Assembly: GCA_009363875.1 (NCBI GenBank)
Contig: CM018690.1
Location: 6,064,788-6,128,787, forward strand
Length of the DNA: 64,000 nt
Reading direction: 5' to 3'
Origin: Mikania micrantha
Lineage: Eukaryota; Streptophyta; Magnoliopsida; Asterales; Asteraceae
How positions within the stretch are numbered: the stretch's first letter is position 1; each line of letters starts with the position of its first letter. Positions 1-12,456 of the stretch are shown here, piece after piece. Under the pieces are notes generated by a model. It was given only the letters and a program-made list of their open reading frames with translations, searched no databases and was not told the DNA's origin. The position numbers and the translations under genes are program-made.

Positions 1-3000
1 TTAGACATATATCGACTGACTACCCTAATGGCATGTACTATATCAGGTCTTGTGCATACCATTGCATACATAAGACTTCCAACAGCTGATGCATATGGAA
101 CCTTAGCCAGTTCGGCTATGTCTTCATCTGTTTTAGGACATTGGTCTTTAGAAAGCTTAAACTGACTTCCCAATGGAGTGTTTCTGGCTCTGGCATTCTT
201 CATGCTGAACTTCTCTAACACTTTGCCAATATATTTCTCTTGAGAAAGTGTCAGAGAACCATCCTTACTGTTTCTGAAGATACTCATCCCAAGTATCTGT
301 TTAGCAGCACCAAGATCTTTCATCTCAAATTCCTCGGACATCTGTTTCTTCAATTTGTTGATCTCTTTCATGTCGGAACCCGCAATTAACATATCATCCA
401 CATAAAGAAGTAAGATGATGTAGGACTTACTGAACTTCTTGATGTAACAACAATGATCCATTTCACATCTCTTGAACCCATTTCGACCCATGAAGTTGTC
501 AAACTTCAAGTACCATTGCCTAGGAGCCTATTTCAACCCATACAAGCTCTTTTTCAACTTGCAAACCATGTTTTCTTTCCCAGAAATCTGAAAACTCTCT
601 GGCTGCACCATGTAGATATCTTCATCAAGATCACCATGAAGGAAAGCTGTCTTAACATCTAGCTGCTCTAGATGTAGGTTCTCTGATGCAACAATGCTAA
701 GAACAAGTCTGATAGTAGTCATCTTTACAACTGGAGAGAAGATCTCATTGTAATCAACCCCCTCTTTCTGCTGGAAACCCTTAACCACCAATCTAGCCTT
801 GTATCTTCTAGAACCATCACTTTCATCCTTGATCCTGTATACCCACTTGTTCTTGCAATGCTTTCTTCCCAAATGGAAGTTTGGTCAAAACCCAAGTTCT
901 GTTCTTTTCTAAAGACTTCATTTCTTCTTTCATTGCAATCTCCCACTGAAATGAATCTTTCACACTAACGGCTTCAGTGTAACAATCAGGTTCTCCATTT
1001 TCTGATAACAACAGAAAATTCGCAGACGGAGAATACTTTTCAGGTGGTGCTGTAACTCTGGTAGACCTTCTGACCCAATGTTGAGTTTCGGGCTGTGGAA
1101 CAGAAGAACCTGGAATCGATGAACTCTGAACTGAAGAAGTCGAATCTTCTTCTTCCTCTGAGCTTTCACTGCCATTTGACCCACTGTCATTTGACTCACT
1201 ATCGTTTCCTGTGCTCCCACTGACTGAATCATCATCGGTGTCAACTCGTGTGCTCCCACTATCAAAGACAACTTCTAGAGTAATAGACTCTCCAGACTTG
1301 TCCAATGTTTCATCTTCAAACTCAACATAATCTTTCTGAATCACTGAGCTTTCTTTTCTGTCTTTGTATAATTCGGCTTCATTGAAAGTGACATGCTTGC
1401 ATCTGATTACTTTTCTGCTTTCAAAATCCCAAAGCCTGTAACCCATGTTGTCTGACCCATAACCAATAAAAGTGCACTTCTTGGCTTTTGAGTCCAATTT
1501 ATCCCTGTCAACATCTTTCAACAAACTGTAAGCACTACAACCAAAGACTCGAAGGTGCTTGAGACTTACCTCCTTTTCCTCTGGTATTTTGAAACCCAAA
1601 GGAACTGAAGGCCCACGGTTGATCAAATAAGCAGCAGTATTAACTGCATCAGCCCAAAATGTCTTAGGAAGCCCTGCATTTAACCTCATGCTCCTAGCTC
1701 TTTCATTTAAAGTTCTGTTCATTCTTTCTGCAACCCCATTCTGCTGCGGTGTTTCTGGAACAGTCTTTATCATCTTGATCCCGTGATCAGCACAATAGTT
1801 AGTGAATTCAGTGCTAACATATTCGCCTCCATTTTCAGACTTGAGGCATTTTACCTTCAAATTAGTTTCCAATTCAACAGCAGTTTTCCATTTCTTAAAA
1901 GTAACAAAAACATCAGATTTGTGTTTAAGAAAGTAAACCCATACCTTGCGTGTCGAATCATCAATGAAGGTGACATAGTAATTTGATCCACCAAGAGAAG
2001 AAACTGATGTAGGTCCATAAACATCCGTATGGAAAGCTCTAACTTCTGGGACGTTGGAGTCTTCCCGGCTTTCACAAACGAAACCCTTTTCTGTTTACCG
2101 AGTACGCAAGATTCACAAAACCCTGTTTCCACTGTCTTCAGATCTGGAAACTTTCCCTTAGCAGCTAACATCTTCATTCCCTTGACACTCATGTGTCCGA
2201 GTCGTTGGTGCCACAAATCAGAAGGACTCGGACCTGGTGTGACAGCATTCACATCAGCCATGTATAAAGTACCACTTTTAATACCCTTAGCAATCACCAG
2301 ATTGCCCTTCTTGATTTTCCATTGACCTCCACCAAAACTAACATCATAACCCAGATCACCTAACTTCCCAACTGAAATTAGCTTCCTCCTGAGGTTAGGA
2401 ATAACCCTGACATCTTTCAATGTCCAAACAGTACCTAGTGAAGTCCTCAAATCAACATCACCAATCCCTGCAATATCCAAAGTCTGATCATCAGCTAAAC
2501 GAACCTTACCAAGGTTACCTGTTCGCAGATTCTTGATCAAATCAGGAGATGAAACAACATGAAATGAAGCTCCAGAGTCTAGAATCCAAGATTCAACAGA
2601 ATTCCCAACACAACATATGTTGGCAGCATCGATCTCTTCACAAATAAGAGCATCATCAGACTCATCATCGGTAACATTATTCATCTGCATCTTTCCTTTT
2701 GCAACTAATGGTTTAGGGCACTGGCTTTTGAAATGACCCTTTTCTTTACAATTCCAACATTCAATCTCCTTTCTATTCTTTGACTGACCCCTTTTTCTTG
2801 ACTTTGACCTGCCCCTGCTATGACCCCTTTCGTTTCTTCTACCTCTTCCTTCTGTATTCAACAATGTACTAGAAGATTCACCCGAACTCCTCCTACGAAT
2901 GTCTTCACTTAAGATGATGTCAGGAATACCATCAAAAGTGAGCTTAGTAGTTCCAGATGAACTACTAACTACAGTAATTGTGCCTGACCAGCTGTCAGGT

Positions 3001-3455
3001 AATGATGACAATAGAAGGAGTGCCTGAATCTCATCCTCAAAGTTTATGTCAACAGAAGCCAAACGTGAGATAATCGAAATGAACTCATTGATGTGAGCAG
3101 TGATCGACATACCTTCCTTCAACTTGGTGTTAACCAACTATCTGATAAGGAATACTTTGTTGGAGGCAGACGGTTTCTCATACATGTTGGACAATGCTTT
3201 CAAAACCCCAAATGTAGTCGTTTCTTTGACAATGTTATAGGCCACACTCTTTGACAAAGATAACCTGACAACACCCAAGGCTTGCCTATCAAGCAAATTC
3301 CATTCAGCATTCGTCATTTTTTCTGGTCTGTAACTCAAACCCAACATAGGAAGATGTAAACTCTTCTGATACAAAAGATCTTCCACTTGCATCCTCCAAT
3401 AACCATAGTCGTGTCCATCAAACTTTTCAATCTTTACTTTACCGTCTTCTGCCAT
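1..3455 (-). pseudogene. copia gag-pol polyprotein, broken by two stops and two frameshifts
   Basis: The first ATG is at 3455. Gag is followed by a CCHC zinc knuckle (CWNCKEKGHFKSQC, about 2719-2762), a protease with WILDSGASFH (about 2560-2592), a GAG-pre-integrase domain (LWHQRLGHMSVKG, about 2170-2215), the integrase core, an acidic linker, and reverse transcriptase with the YVDDM catalytic box (about 390-404). Lesions: an in-frame TAG at 3138-3140 in gag, a frameshift near 2036 in the integrase, a frameshift near 860 at the start of reverse transcriptase, and an in-frame TAG at 528-530 just after KKSLYGLK. Both stops sit where the family usually has glutamine, so CAG to TAG is likely. The domains follow the TNT1 polyprotein. 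Loss of function is read directly from the sequence; the family name is from recognition. Confidence 0.92.
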
Positions 3456-3697
3456 TGACACTTACCGAACAATCACTGATTTAACCGATATGGAGAGCAG
3501 TGAACAAACACAGCAATGGCGGCGGCCGGAACTTGACGACTGTTCTATTGAACACTGTCTTAGCGGCCAACTCGGTTAAGATCAGTAATAAACGTAAGAA
3601 AACACCGGAATTAAACAATTAACCGGTCTACGAATGGCGTTAGCAGCGGAAACGGGACAGAAAACCTTCTATCGGCGGCAAAGTAGGCTATTTGACT

Positions 3698-3980
3698 GTT
3701 TCTGGTCAAAATCTGACTATATCTGGTCAAAATCATACCTGTTTGGTCAAAATCGGACCTTTCTGGTCAAAATCAGGTCAAAATCGGACCTGTTTGGTCA
3801 AAATCGGACTGTATCTGGTCAAAATCAGACCTGTTTGGTCAAAATCAGACCTTTCTGGTCAAAATCAGACCTTTCTGGTCAAAATCAGGTCAAAATCGGA
3901 CCTTTCTGGTCAAAATTGGAGCTTTTCTGGTCAAAATCAGAACTTTCTGTCACAGATCTGGTCAAAATCGGACCTTTCTG
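3698..3980 (-). repeat. ~20-bp tandem repeat in the copia leader
   Basis: About 14 copies of a roughly 20-bp unit built on GGTCAAAATCGGACC (plus-strand reading) lie between the primer-binding site and gag. Units end in TTTCTGG or GTTTGG and some are shortened to 15 bp. The plus-strand open frames across this stretch simply translate the repeat and are not genes. Confidence 0.9.
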
Positions 3981-4262
3981 GACTGAACCAAGTTCGCCGG
4001 AAACCCTAATCGATGGCTGGCGGCTGCTAGACACACTCGCTGGAACCCTAATCCGGTTGTGACGGCAGCGACGGCTGTAAAACCCTCTCTGGGAACCCTA
4101 ATTGCGAATCACGTTCAAAACTGGTTCAACAAAACCTTTGAACAGCAGCAGCAAAACCCTAATCAGACAACTGTTTACTGAGACCGAAATCCGGCGGTGG
4201 CGGCGGCGGCGACTCCGGGAACAACAGTGTTAGGTATGGTGTGTGATCGATCAAGAACCGTA

Positions 4263-4274
4263 GCTCTGGTACCA
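4263..4274 (-). other. primer-binding site of the copia element (initiator tRNA-Met)
   Basis: Minus-strand TGGTACCAGAGC lies 2 bases inside the LTR end. It matches the usual plant initiator methionine tRNA complement TGGTATCAGAGC with one change (T to C). Confidence 0.85.
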
Positions 4275-4276
4275 GT

Positions 4277-4525
4277 TGTTGGGTAATCACACACACACTA
4301 ACACACACGAAAGCAGTAAACGACACAAGGATTTAAAGTGGTTCGGTCGATGTGACCTACGTCCACTGTGCTGCAACTAGGATTCGTATTATTAGGTGCT
4401 CAAGAGATTACAAGTACAATGAGACATTTAAATAGAGATTACATTTAGGTATTCTAACTTAACCTACAAGCTAAGCCCAACCCGTGTGCGGCCCATTAAG
4501 GCTTTAGAAGCCTCCACACTCAACA
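4277..4525 (-). repeat. 5' LTR of the copia element
   Basis: This 249-bp LTR is bounded by the perfect inverted terminal pentamer TGTTG at 4277 and CAACA at 4521-4525. On the minus strand it contains a TATA-like CTATTTAAATG and ends in ATTACCCAACA, directly before the primer-binding site. The partner LTR is outside the window. Confidence 0.88.
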
Positions 4526-6968
4526 ATCATCCTGCAATAGGATGGCACCCACCCCTTCTGAGGATGCATCACATTCGACCGTAAAGGATTTTGTGAAATC
4601 AGCAAGTGTTTCACTAGGGCTGAAATAAGGGCATGTTTCAACTGATTAAAAGTTGTGAGAGCTAAATCAGTCCAATTAAATCCGTCTTTTTTCGTGAGAG
4701 CTGTAAGAGGACGGGCAATGATGTCATAGTTTTTGACAAAACGTCGATAGTAGCCCGTGAGGTCTAAAAATCCTCTAACATCCTCAACAGTGGTGGGAAT
4801 GGGCCAAGATCAAACTGTCGCCACTTTTTCTTGGTCTACATGAACTGAGGATGAAACAAGATGTCCCAAAAATAGTATCTAGGATTGGCCGAAACAGCAC
4901 TTGGAAAATTTTGCAAAAAAATGGTGGTTATGCAGCAGTTCTAGAGCTTGGTTGAGGTGTTGCAAATGCAACTCCATGGAGAGGCTGTATATCAATATAT
5001 CATAAAAAACACCAAGATAAATTGTCGAAGATAAGGACGAAAAATATCATTCATGACTGATTGGAAAATTGAGGGAACAGTAGTCAACCCGAACGGCATG
5101 ACCTTGAACTCATAGTGACCCGAGTGAGCCCGGAAAGCTGGTTTATAGACATCCTAATCGTGCACCCTAATTTGATAGTAGCCCAACCTTAAATCCAATT
5201 TGGAGAAGATATTGGACCTATATAACTCATCTAGTAATTCATCTACATTGGGAATTGGATACTTGTCGGGGATAATGAATTTGTTTAGCGCACGATAGTC
5301 CACACACATCCTCCAAGTATTATCTTTTTTCTTAACGGGTAGTATGGGGCTAGAGAACGGATTGGTGATGTGCCGAATGAAACCAGTCTTTAGGAGTTGG
5401 TCTACTTGGGTTTCAATCTTTTTTTCTAGGAGTGAGGGTAACGGTTGGATCGGATGTTGGTAGGGGTGGCATTACGTAGTAGGGGGATGGAGTGTGTTTG
5501 AGTTTGGGTTGGTGGTAGGGTGTTGGGTTCCTCAAAAACGGATTTGAAGTGATTTATGGTTGGCTGTAAGATAGGAGGGATAGGGATTGGATCACCCAAA
5601 TCAATGGCCAAATGTTGGAAGGCTGAGGATTTTTGTGGACCAAAGGGGACTCCTTGGAGTTTGTATTTCTTGCCATCGATACTAAAGATCATGAACATTT
5701 CCTGCCAGTTGACTTCGACTGTGTTCAAGGTGGCCAGCCACTGAATGCCCAAAAGTATATTAGCTCCTCCAATCGAAAATAGGGAGAAGTCTTGAACTAT
5801 TTTCAGCTCATTAGCCTGCAAGGATAAGTCTTTGCACGTACTATGGCAATGAATCGCATCCTCATCCCAATTTGAACACCAAATGGTGCTACCAAGGATA
5901 CAAGTACATCTGAAATGAAATTATAGGTAAATCCCAATACACTAAAATGAGTGCCTTAGTGGATGCAAGTACCCCGTGGATCTTCATAGCGATTTCGTCA
6001 CGTTCAACCTGGTTTAATAGCGTAGTATCTGGATCATCATTTGCGTCATTTTCTGCCTCTAAAACATTGAAGATTCCAGCCTTACAGAGGTGTCCGGGCT
6101 CATATTTCTCACCACATCTAAAAACTCACCGTGTAGAAACCTTGATTGTTTTTCTGTATCTGATATTCTAAGGGGTGGAAGAGCAGGTTTTGAGGTGTTA
6201 CCAGCTGCTGGTGGTGCATGGGGAGAATCGGTTTGGGGTCAGTGGACAAGGATTTAGAAGGAGTGTTTGCGATGGGAGGCTTACCGCTGCGGGTATGAGA
6301 AACTTTGGATTCATATCTAGAGCAAGGCTCATAGCATTATAAACAGTTTGGGGTTTATGAATCCTAACATCAGCTTTCAACTCATCTTTGAGTCCATATA
6401 GAAACACTCCCCGTAAACAATGATCTGGCCATTGTATCACACGGGAAGATCTCCTGGCAAATTCCGGGCAGTACTCCTATGCACTTCCAGTTTGTTTGAT
6501 GCTGCAAAGGAACTCGTCAGGATTTTGAAATTCGGTTGTTGTGAAATTATTATGTAACGTGTGAGTGAAATCATCCCAAAACATCAATGGTTGGTCGGTC
6601 GTTACCCATGAATATAAGTCTAAAGCATCGCCCTCCAAATGCATGGATGAGATGTCGACTTTCTCATCATGGAATGTTGTAGTAGGGAAATATTTTTCAG
6701 ACTTCAAAACCCACCCTCGTGGATCCCGGCTACCTAAGAAAGGAAACTCTATTTTGTTATAGGGCCGAAATTGTTGTTGTGATCGCGATGAACCCTCTCC
6801 TTCATCAAAACGGTAGTCATGATGACGATCCCGTGCTTTTAGAGTAGCGATGTCGTCCTTTAAGTGCTCCAAGGACTGTAATTTAGCAGCAATGGCTGCA
6901 AACAGGCTGACGATCGGATCTGGTTGAGCATTGCTTCTTTCTTCGTTGTTTTGATTCCGGGTGTTCAC
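4526..6968 (-). pseudogene. Ty3/gypsy gag-pol remnant, split by the copia insertion
   Basis: Read right to left: a gag domain starting like NTRNQNNEE at 6968, where the expected ATG reads GTG. Gag continues past an in-frame TAG to about 6200. Then come a degraded zinc knuckle (GEKYEPGHLCK, about 6085-6120), a protease segment with ILLGIQWLATLN (about 5700-5770), and reverse transcriptase from about 5430 (WRMCVDYRALNK, then KLDLRLGYYQIRVHD and MPFGLT). The catalytic region near 5000 is scrambled, and several stops and frameshifts are present. The sequence is cut at 4525/4526 by the copia LTR. It resembles the short-LTR chromovirus at 7746-12638 in domain style but is much more decayed. I could not find its LTRs. 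Confidence 0.85.
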
Positions 6969-7388
6969 CTTTTCGATTTCCAGGAAATGGAATCAAATGA
7001 TGGAACTCCAAATTTTAAACAAACAAAGTGATAGGATTGACAATTTAGTCAGCCCGATTCGAGAGGAGCAACTCTCGCATAATCCCCTGATGTGTGGTAA
7101 GCGGGTCCAAGTATCCAAGGAATCCATTATGTTGCTCCAGTTGATCCATTTCCTGTGCAGGATTCGACCCTTTGTGTTTCCTTGTATACACTTTAAGTGG
7201 TGGAGTTGTAACAGTATATATGTACATATTATCAATTATAAGTTTCTGGTTGACATAAATTTTTTATATTCTATTTTTCTCAAACACAACTCTGTTTTTT
7301 TCTTTATAGAAATTGTTGATGAGATGAACCAGACCATTAGTAACTTGTGTTTTGTAAACTAACAAAACAAACATAAATCTCAGTTATC
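6969..7388. other. untranslated sequence upstream of the gypsy remnant; no gene seen
   Basis: This should be the leader or 5' LTR of the remnant, but I find no initiator-Met primer-binding site and no clear LTR end. The small open frames here have no recognisable features. It ends at the target duplication of the hAT MITE (7381-7388). Confidence 0.5.
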
Positions 7389-7679
7389 TAGGGGTGTTCA
7401 TCGGGTCGGATAACGAGTTATTCGAAACGGGTAGTTCGGATTTGAAAATTTTTTGATCTATCTGAAACATTGACCCGAAAAGCTGTGATTTTTACATCAG
7501 GTTTATTCGGATATCCGACCCGAAAACTAGTTTTTGACTATCCAAAACCCGATCCGAATCTAAAATCATATTATCCGACCCGAAAAACCCAAATTAGAAC
7601 TCGGATGAGGTTTTTTTGAGTTTCGGATACGATTCGTATTTCGGTTTTTTCCGAGTTTAAGATATTTTGAACACCCCTA
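7389..7679. mobile_element. hAT-type non-autonomous element (MITE), 291 bp
   Basis: The terminal inverted repeats are a perfect 12-mer: TAGGGGTGTTCA at 7389-7400 and its complement TGAACACCCCTA at 7668-7679. They are flanked by an 8-bp target duplication, CAGTTATC (7381-7388) and CAGTTATT (7680-7687), 7 of 8 matching. An 8-bp duplication and a TA-G-G-G start fit the hAT superfamily. There is no coding capacity. The interior is rich in CGGGTCGGATA-like and CCGACCCGAAAA-like words that are partly self-complementary. Confidence 0.85.
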
Positions 7680-7745
7680 CAGTTATTTACTAAGGTCAAA
7701 GAAAGAGGGAGATGAAGAGGGAAATTCATGTCTCATGTGATACAT

Positions 7746-7936
7746 TGATAGAGCTTAGAATTTGAATATAGAAACTAAAGAAGAAGAAGAAGAGGAAGAA
7801 GTAATTCACGACTAAGCTGATTGTTTATTCCCTCTCAACAGTATGTAACAACCAACCACTATTACAACTGACTAACTAACTATTGATTATTTACAATTAA
7901 GCCCTTTAACTATCACTAAACATTATTAACGTAACA
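7746..7936 (-). repeat. 3' LTR of the short-LTR chromovirus
   Basis: 191 bp. Compared with the 5' LTR it has three extra triplets in a purine microsatellite and one substitution (AGTATG versus AGTATT). Confidence 0.94.
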
Positions 7937-7965
7937 ATACACCCTTCCTATAGACATTTTTGACC

Positions 7966-10900
7966 TCAAAAATAGAAAAATGGAAAACGCAACTTGAATT
8001 CTTCCAAATTCTCCCATGTTGCATCAGTGATAGCCATATTATCCAATGAACCAAAACTTGCGATATCATCTTGCTTCCCAGTTTGATTATTCTTTTATCC
8101 AACACAGCTCTAGGCGAACAAATGAACCTAGGAGCCTTGGGCAAAGGTGTAATTAACTTATGAGACCCATATGCCGGCTTCAACAATGAGACATGAAAAG
8201 TATGATGAATCAAAGAGTCTTCGGGTAAATCCAATTTATATGTAACCTTACCAATACACTCCACGATTAAAAAAGGCCCATAAAAACGCGGATTTAACTT
8301 CTGATGTCTATCCATCTTCATAGATGTTTGAACAAATGGTTGCAATTTAACATAAACCCAATCTCCCACCTTGAAAGATCGATCTGTTCTGCGATGATCC
8401 GCTAATTGCTTCATTCTATTCCTCGCTGCCTGTAAATTGACTTTAAGTAACTGAATCATAGCCTCCCTGTCTCTATGCAATTCTTCAACTGCAGCCACTT
8501 GAGTATCACCAGGAATGTAAGGAATATGAATCATAGGTTTAAACCCATAAAGAGCTTCATAAGGAGACATCTGAATAGCAGAATGATAGGTGGAATTATA
8601 CCACCATTGAGCCAAAGTTAACCACTTGACCCACTGTAATGGAGCCTCCATAGTCATGCACCGCAAATAAGATTCCAAACACCTATTTAAAACTTCTGTC
8701 TGACCATCCGATTGAGGATGGTAGGCACTTGAAAAAGCATGATCAACCCCAAATAATCTCATAAAATCTTTCCAAAATTTACTCATGAACAAAGGATCCC
8801 GATCAGAAACAATGGTTGAAGGACATCCATGTAGCTTGTAAATGGAATCCAAAAATACTTGGGCTAACTGAGCTGCTGTGAAGGGGTGACCCAAGGGTAT
8901 AAAGTGACCATATTTAGTCAATCTATCAATTACCACAAAAATTGTATCTTTACCTTGAACCTTAGGTAATCCGGATATAAAATCCATAGAAATATCACTA
9001 AAAATAGTTTTTGGAACCGGAAGTGGCTGCAACAATCCAGGGGTAGCTATAGTTTCATACTTAACTTTCTGACAGACTTGACATTCTTTAATGAATCTGT
9101 GCACATCTTTACTACACCATTTCCAATAAAAAGTCTCCTTCAATTTCTTTAAGGTAGACCTCCAACAGATGAAGCATGGCAGATATCTATTATATCAGAT
9201 CTCAGTTTAGCATCATTAGCAATGACTAATTTTGATTTCCTTTTAAGAGCTTGACCATCCCAAGTTCTATTTTTCACCAAAACACCTTGCTTCAATTTGG
9301 TGATGATATCCTTTAAAATTGGGTCTGTTTCCCAACTGTTTTGTATTCTCAGCCACAATTTCGGAACAAAAGAATTAATAGCCAATTCTAATAAAACAGG
9401 ACCTTGCACTCTAGATAAAGCATCAGCCACTACATTTTCTCTTCCCACTTTATATTGAATCTCATAGTCATAACCAAGAAGTTTAGACAACCACACTTGT
9501 TGTAAAGGTGTGGTTATTTTCTGATCAAGCAAATGTTTAAGGCTTTGTTGATCAGTTTTAATAATGAAATGCTTAACCATAAGTTAGTGGCGCCACTGAT
9601 TAACCGCTAATAGAATAGCTAACAGTTGCTTCTCATACACAGACAAAGCCTGTTGTCTGACTGAGAGAGATTTACTGATAAAGGCCAATGGATGATTATC
9701 CTGCATCAATACTGCTCCCAACCCTTTTGATGAAGCATCTGTTTCTACCACAAAAACCTTATTAAAGTCAGGTAATGCTAGAACAGGTGGTGAACTAAGA
9801 GCATCTTTTAATTCCACAAAAGCTGTTTGAGCTACCTCAGACCATAAAAATGAATCTTTTTTAAGCAACTCAGTTAATGGCTTAGCTATTCCCCAAAACC
9901 TTTAAAGAAGCGTCTGTAATACCCAGCTAAACCCAAAAAACCCCTCAACTGTTTGACTGACTTAGGCACTGGCCAATCTTGAATGGCTTTGATTTTCCTT
10001 GGATCTGTAGCTACACCTTCCCTTGTGATTACATGCCCCAAATACTCCACCTTATTACCCCCAAAAATACATTTAGATCTTTTAGCTTTAAGGGAATTTT
10101 TTCTCATAATTGCCAAAACTTCTTGTAAATCCAATAAGTGTTGCTGCCAAGATCTACTGTACACCAAAATATCATCAAAAAAAACCAAAGTAGATTTCCT
10201 TAAAACATCTTTAAATGTAGAATTCATCAAAGCTTGGAAAGTTGCTGGAGCATTAGTCAACCCAAAGGGTAATACTAAAAATTCATAATTCCCTTGATGA
10301 GTTTTAAAGGCGGTCTTATGAATAACTTGATCATACATCCGAACTTGATGATAACCGGACCTAAGATCCAGTTTACTAAACACCGAAGCCCCTCCCAACT
10401 CTTCCAATAATTCCTCTATCAAAGGAATTGGAAACCCATCCTTAATTGTAGCTTCATTGAGTTTTCTATAGTCTACACACATCCTCCAACTACCATCTTT
10501 TTTTTTAACCAACACAACAGGAGCAGCAAATGAACTAGTGTTGTTCCTAATGACCCCAGCATCCAACAATTCTTGTGTCATTTCTTCTATCACTGTTTTC
10601 TGAGTGCCCATATACCTATAAGGTTTAAGGTTGAGATTAACATTCTCATCCTTAAGCCTAATTTTGTGATCACAAGGTCTTGAAGGAGGTAAACCTTTTG
10701 GCACTTCAAAAATATCTTGGAATGTTTCCAATAATTTCTCCAATGCAGGATCAGATTGAACATCTCCAATTCTGGTTTCTTGTTGAAACTGATGAGAATT
10801 ATCAGTTTGTAAAATGAATAATTGGGCTTGTGCTATATGCTCCTTATTTGTAAGCAACTTTGACATTTTCTCCATAGCACATAAACTAACCCCACTATCC

Positions 10901-12405
10901 CTTGTTCCTTTTAACTCATAGGTAACATTATTAACCTTGAATTTCATAGTAAGGTTCTTAAAATTCCAAATTATGTCATTCAATGTTTGTAACCATTGGA
11001 TTCCTAAAACAATATCATAATTGCTTAAGGGAATTACCAATAAATCTGCCCTGAACCATGTTCCTTGCATTAACCATTGAAAATCCTTGCAAATGTGCAT
11101 GCAAGGCAATTTGTTACCATCTGCAATTGTAACTGGCATGTCTTTTATTGGTTGCACATTACAATTAAGCTTGGCAGCCATCTTAGCATTCAGAAAATTA
11201 TGAGTAGAACCACTATCAATTAAGATGTGTAAAGGTTTAGTACCAATAGCTCCTACAATTTTCAGGGTAGAGAATGATGAAATACCAGTTATAGCACATA
11301 AAGAAATGTGTGGATCTGTTACTGATTCTATCAATTCTTTCGACACCAGTTCTTCTCCTTCCACTTCTCCTTCTCTTATCTCAAATAAGAAAAGTTGTTT
11401 ACTATTGCTGCACTTATGCCCAGGTGTAAGTTTCTCTGTACACCAAAAACATTCTCCTCTAGCTCTTTTATCCTCAAAATCTTTACCCGACAATCTTTTA
11501 TTACCATTAGGCTTAAACGAATTAACAGGGTTAGCTTTAATTGGGGTAGGCAGAAGAGGTAACTTGTTTGAATTGTTAAGAGCAAAAGGATTATAAGTAG
11601 TTTTATTAAAACCAGTATTATTATAAGAATTTTTAATAGTACCATTGGAATTATAACTGTTCTTACCCACAACAGTTTTAGATTCCTCCATAGTAACTCT
11701 TGCCAAAGAATAAGAATCTCTTAAAGTTGTAGGTTTAAACAACTTAAGATGGCACCTAATTTCTGGTTTCAAACCCTCTAAGAACAAACTGATAGCATAT
11801 TCCTCAGGGATTGACACTTTGTTCAAGAGTAAATCAAATTCATCACAATACTCATCTAGAGTGCCTGTTTGATTAAGAGCCTTTAATACTCCCATAGCAT
11901 CCTCAATTAATCGAGAAGCAAATCTAGCAGAAATAGACCTTACATAATCACCCCAAGGTAATTCAGATAGTGATGTACCTCTTATTTTGATATACGATTG
12001 GTGCCACTGTAATGCACGGCCTTCCAAATGAACTGCCGCATACCTCAATTTCAATCGTTCTGGTGTCTCATCTATGGTGAAAAAATGCTCGCACTTGTAA
12101 AGCCATCCTTCGACATTGGTACCATCGAACTTTGGAAATTCCACCTTCGAAAATCTGTTATGACTCCGACTAAGGCGCGAATCTTCAGAATCTGAATGAC
12201 TATTGATGACTCCTGAACCAACTCTTCCATTATTAAGCATCTGTAAATTCTTAAGGATTTCATTCATCTGCGACTTCATGGCCTCCGATGACACTTTCAA
12301 ACTCGTCAATTCTGCGATATTCTTCTCAGCCACTGATTCCAATCGAACCAATGACAATTCATGATCCTTCAAAGATTTTTCGAATTCTTGATTGCGTGTT
12401 GTCAT
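7966..12405 (-). pseudogene. chromovirus gag-pol, broken by one stop and three frameshifts
   Basis: I chose the ATG at 12405 (MTTRNQEFEKS). The open frame upstream to 12456 has no ATG and overlaps the primer-binding site. Domains in order: coiled gag N-terminus, retrotransposon gag, a zinc knuckle (CFWCTEKLTPGHKC), an aspartic protease with LIDSGSTHNFLN, reverse transcriptase with VFFDDILVYS, RNase H with VVETDASSKGLG, integrase with DFISGLP, VSDRDPLF and HPQSDGQTE, and a C-terminal chromodomain. Lesions: a frameshift near 9890 in the RRFFKGFG segment, a TAA near 9581-9583 in place of the usual Tyr after QWRH, an apparent ~19-nt deletion near 9145 before the integrase, and a frameshift near 8025 inside the chromodomain. 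The TGA of the chromodomain frame is at 7966-7968. Catalytic residues are otherwise present. Confidence 0.93.
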
Positions 12406-12443
12406 TGAATCACTGATAATCGAGCTTCCGAAAGGATCGAAAA

Positions 12444-12455
12444 GCTCTGATACCA
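12444..12455 (-). other. primer-binding site (initiator tRNA-Met)
   Basis: Minus-strand TGGTATCAGAGC, one base inside the LTR end at 12457. It is an exact complement of the usual plant initiator-Met tRNA 3' end. Confidence 0.9.
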
Positions 12456-12456
12456 A

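Larger units (their letters stand above)
1..4525 (-). mobile_element. Ty1/copia LTR retrotransposon (TNT1-like), 5' LTR to reverse transcriptase; rest is outside the window
   Basis: The element reads right to left: 5' LTR (4277-4525), primer-binding site (4263-4274), a repeat-rich leader, gag, protease, integrase, then reverse transcriptase. Integrase lying before reverse transcriptase is the diagnostic Ty1/copia order. The RNase H end and the 3' LTR would lie left of base 1, so only one LTR and no target duplication can be checked. Immediately right of 4525 the sequence becomes the reverse transcriptase of a different, Ty3/gypsy, element, so this copia element landed inside that older one. 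Four coding lesions make it non-autonomous. Confidence 0.93.

Noticed and set aside
3634..4062. Plus-strand repeat protein with LVKI/WSK repeats
   Set aside because: It is a translation of the 20-bp leader repeat of the copia element, antisense to the element.
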